Shown here in pieces: positions 63,443-64,000 of a stretch of DNA of 64,000 nucleotides. The stretch is from the NCBI GenBank assembly GCA_964503885.1, contig CAZDCD010000010.1, forward strand, positions 1-64,000. The letters are read 5' to 3'. The position numbers and the translations under genes were made by a program. A model generated the notes under the pieces. It did not search any database. It had not been told where the DNA came from and was given only the letters and a program-made list of their open reading frames with translations. Position 1 is the first letter of the stretch. Every line of letters starts with the position of its first letter. The DNA is from CAZDCD01 sp964503885. GTDB lineage: Bacteria > Bacteroidota > Bacteroidia > Bacteroidales > UBA10428.

Positions 63443-64000
63443 ATGGCAAGGGATACCAAAGAAATCAAAGCCTTAATATCACTCCTGGATGATACCGACT
63501 CTGAAATTCTTAAAGTTGTTTCCAGTAACCTGATGAAGCATGGTCCGGCGGTTATCCCTGATCTGGAAAAGGCATGGGAAACGACCCTGAACGAAAAACT
63601 TCAGGAGAGGCTCGAAAATGTCATTCAGAATATTCAGTTCGCATCAGCAAGGGAAAACCTGATGAACTGGATTAATAACGGTGCGGAATCCATTCTCGAT
63701 GGTGCTGTTTACCTTTCCCAGTTTCAGTTTCCTGAATTGCAGGTGCAGACCGTTGACACGGAAATTGAAAAGATCAGGAAAGATGTATGGCTTGAAATTA
63801 ACAATAACCTCACTGCGTTGGAAAAGGTTAAAGTACTGAATTACATCATATTTGAAATACACAAATTCAGGAGAAATACCACCAATTTCTATTCGCCACA
63901 AAATTCGTACATAAATTCGGTCATTGAATCGAAACGGGGCACCCCCATATCGCTTTCAGTTGTATATCTTGCTGTGGCACATAAGCTTAACATGCCAATA
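63443..64000 (+). CDS. SirB1/transglutaminase-like family protein, 3' end beyond the window
   Basis: 186 codons are visible from ATG 63443 (MARDTKEIKALISLLDDTD). The first about 60 residues are helical repeats (HEAT-like: VVSSNLMKHGPAVIPDLEKAWE). Then comes the family core: LNYIIFEIHKFRRNTTNFYSPQNSYINSVIESKRGTPISLSVVYLAVAHKLNMPI, matching the transglutaminase-like SirB1 (Transglut_core2) domain up to just before the expected active site. The remainder lies outside the window. Function in Bacteroidota is not established. Confidence 0.88.
   Translation, partial: MARDTKEIKALISLLDDTDSEILKVVSSNLMKHGPAVIPDLEKAWETTLNEKLQERLENVIQNIQFASARENLMNWINNGAESILDGAVYLSQFQFPELQVQTVDTEIEKIRKDVWLEINNNLTALEKVKVLNYIIFEIHKFRRNTTNFYSPQNSYINSVIESKRGTPISLSVVYLAVAHKLNMPI

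Overview
The window is a piece of a Bacteroidota (Bacteroidetes) chromosome, most likely from an anaerobic or fermentative Bacteroidales/Marinilabiliales-like lineage. The signs are type IX secretion (T9SS) sorting domains, a TonB-dependent receptor with a CarboxypepD_reg-like extension, DUF6588, DUF4846 and DUF4293 proteins, a Bacteroidota-type LptD, an S6-S18-L9 operon behind a TTTG-N19-TAnnTTTG promoter, and a complete acetate/butyrate kinase operon. Names are assigned from recognisable motifs in the translated sequence; no database search was run.

Layout. 1-3.6 kb: tRNA-Lys flanked by a nested inverted repeat, two outer-membrane-type proteins, an SDR, and a phased TTATCG/CGATAA array. 3.6-8.9 kb (minus): an operon pta - 3-hydroxyacyl-CoA dehydrogenase - ackA - ptb - buk, giving substrate-level phosphorylation from acetyl-CoA and butyryl-CoA. 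9.2-12.2 kb: a D-lactate-dehydrogenase-like FAD/Fe-S oxidoreductase. 12.5-16.2 kb: a T9SS repeat protein and a beta-carbonic anhydrase, both cut by a 100-N scaffold gap. 16.5-22.3 kb: two XRE regulators, a stand-alone receiver, a CHASE3-type histidine kinase, an MFS exporter and MscS. 22.5-27.9 kb: GH1 glycosidase, a glycosyltransferase paired with an LpxH-like phosphoesterase, a methyltransferase and a pirin. 27.9-38.2 kb: a candidate phosphate regulon: two PhoB-like regulators flank a PiT/PhoU-like transporter, followed by a TonB receptor and a duplicated T9SS surface protein. 39-42.4 kb: a 2-hydroxyacyl-CoA dehydratase-like domain fused to its ATPase activator, then a chemoreceptor. 42.7-49.9 kb: assorted genes (YwqK-like, GT4, FkbM, MscL, SagB-type nitroreductase, ferritin, icd). 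50-64 kb: housekeeping core: dnaX, rpsF-rpsR-rplI, RidA, lptD, amidase, MlaD-like, dnaA, YigZ, pyrB-pyrI, DUF4293, and a SirB1-like gene running off the end.

Three signals stand out. TTAAC-type repeats with 11-bp phasing occur in every intergenic region of the PiT/TonB/T9SS locus; they resemble Pho boxes and suggest a phosphate-responsive surface uptake system. dnaX carries A10 and A9 runs exactly at the linker after domain III, and slippage in either direction at either run meets a stop codon within a few codons, predicting a gamma-like short form. The HgdB-like/activase fusion joins in one chain two proteins that are usually separate.
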